Shown here: in pieces, positions 64,000 through 64,000 of the stretch | Position numbering within the stretch: position 1 is the first letter of the stretch | How the letters are laid out: each line of letters begins with the position of its first letter | DNA from: Nitrosophilus labii | GTDB lineage: Bacteria; Campylobacterota; Campylobacteria; Campylobacterales; Nitratiruptoraceae | Direction: 5' to 3' | Length of the DNA: 64,000 nucleotides | Assembly (NCBI RefSeq): GCF_014466985.1 | Contig: NZ_AP022826.1 | Span: 620,001-684,000 of the forward strand | Position numbers and translations under genes: made by a program | Notes under the pieces: model-generated | The model's input: only the letters and a program-made list of their open reading frames with translations | Told to the model about the DNA's origin: nothing | The model's database searches: none

Positions 64000-64000
64000 C

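Overview
The window is a 64 kb AT-rich chromosomal segment of a member of the Campylobacterota (Epsilonproteobacteria). The main evidence is gene content and order: the replication-initiation factor HobA next to lysC, holB and folP; ligA-tlyA-ribF; holA-rnr-ilvC-YibQ-like-dprA; rpsF-ssb-rpsR; and hrcA-grpE-dnaK. As I recall the Campylobacter jejuni map, these are familiar neighbourhoods in that group. No toxin or capsule locus is visible, while multiheme and diheme cytochromes, a heme-type sensor diguanylate cyclase and a DPSL ferritin are present. That suits an environmental microaerobic or anaerobic respirer better than a host-adapted pathogen. Genus cannot be fixed from the sequence alone. 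Both window edges cut genes: a methyltransferase on the left and an LptF/LptG-type permease on the right.

Layout. 1-2.4 kb: truncated methyltransferase and a PilZ-HDOD protein. 2.4-6.7 kb (minus): rpsR, ssb, rpsF, holA, rnr. 6.8-11.6 kb (plus): ilvC, YibQ-like deacetylase, SLC13 transporter, dprA and an unknown protein. 11.6-15.4 kb: a small secreted protein, an HtrA/DegS-like protease, a pentaheme cytochrome, a DPSL ferritin and a Fur/PerR-type regulator. 15.4-21.4 kb (minus): an NDH-2/SixA/small membrane protein/ExoIII operon, then queA-tatC-tatB and hemW. 21.5-26.9 kb (plus): nudH, lysC, hobA, holB, folP and an RlmI-like methyltransferase. 26.9-27.2 kb: a 298-bp imperfect palindrome with a GC-rich core. 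27.2-32.3 kb: an MBL-fold hydrolase, then a tightly packed PilZ / diheme peroxidase / GGDEF-EAL set. 32.4-40.7 kb: ligA, tlyA, ribF, a periplasmic DUF255 protein, cmoA and a heme-sensor diguanylate cyclase. 40.7-42.4 kb (minus): a small conserved protein, a DHH phosphoesterase and an Rrf2 regulator. 42.5-48.8 kb: rpsO, the heat-shock operon, a chemoreceptor and a family 6-like DNA glycosylase. 48.8-51.6 kb (minus): a small membrane protein, msrA and a cytosolic DUF255 protein. 51.7-55.1 kb: dsbD, a periplasmic thioredoxin and a dihydroorotase-like protein without its metal ligands. 55.2-61.9 kb: a PsiE-like protein, a small protein and a six-gene envelope operon (two GT39, two PAP2, one GT2, one flippase-like). 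62-64 kb: an orphan Memo-like protein, truA and the end of an LptF/G-type gene.

How the parts fit. Four proteins bind or turn over c-di-GMP by their domains, and two of these sit beside or contain c-type heme, so second-messenger signalling appears tied to respiration or oxidant status. DsbD, a CxxC thioredoxin, MsrA, two DUF255 proteins, the ferritin and the PerR-like regulator form a redox-maintenance theme. The hrcA promoter carries candidate sites for both HspR (HAIR) and HrcA (CIRCE).

The least explained material is intergenic: the 298-bp palindrome near 27 kb, a structured grpE-dnaK spacer sharing a 12-base hairpin core with it, three low-complexity inverted repeats around lysC and before the SLC13 gene, and a possible 108-bp miniature element before the Memo gene. 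No tRNA, rRNA, CRISPR array or complete insertion sequence was seen.
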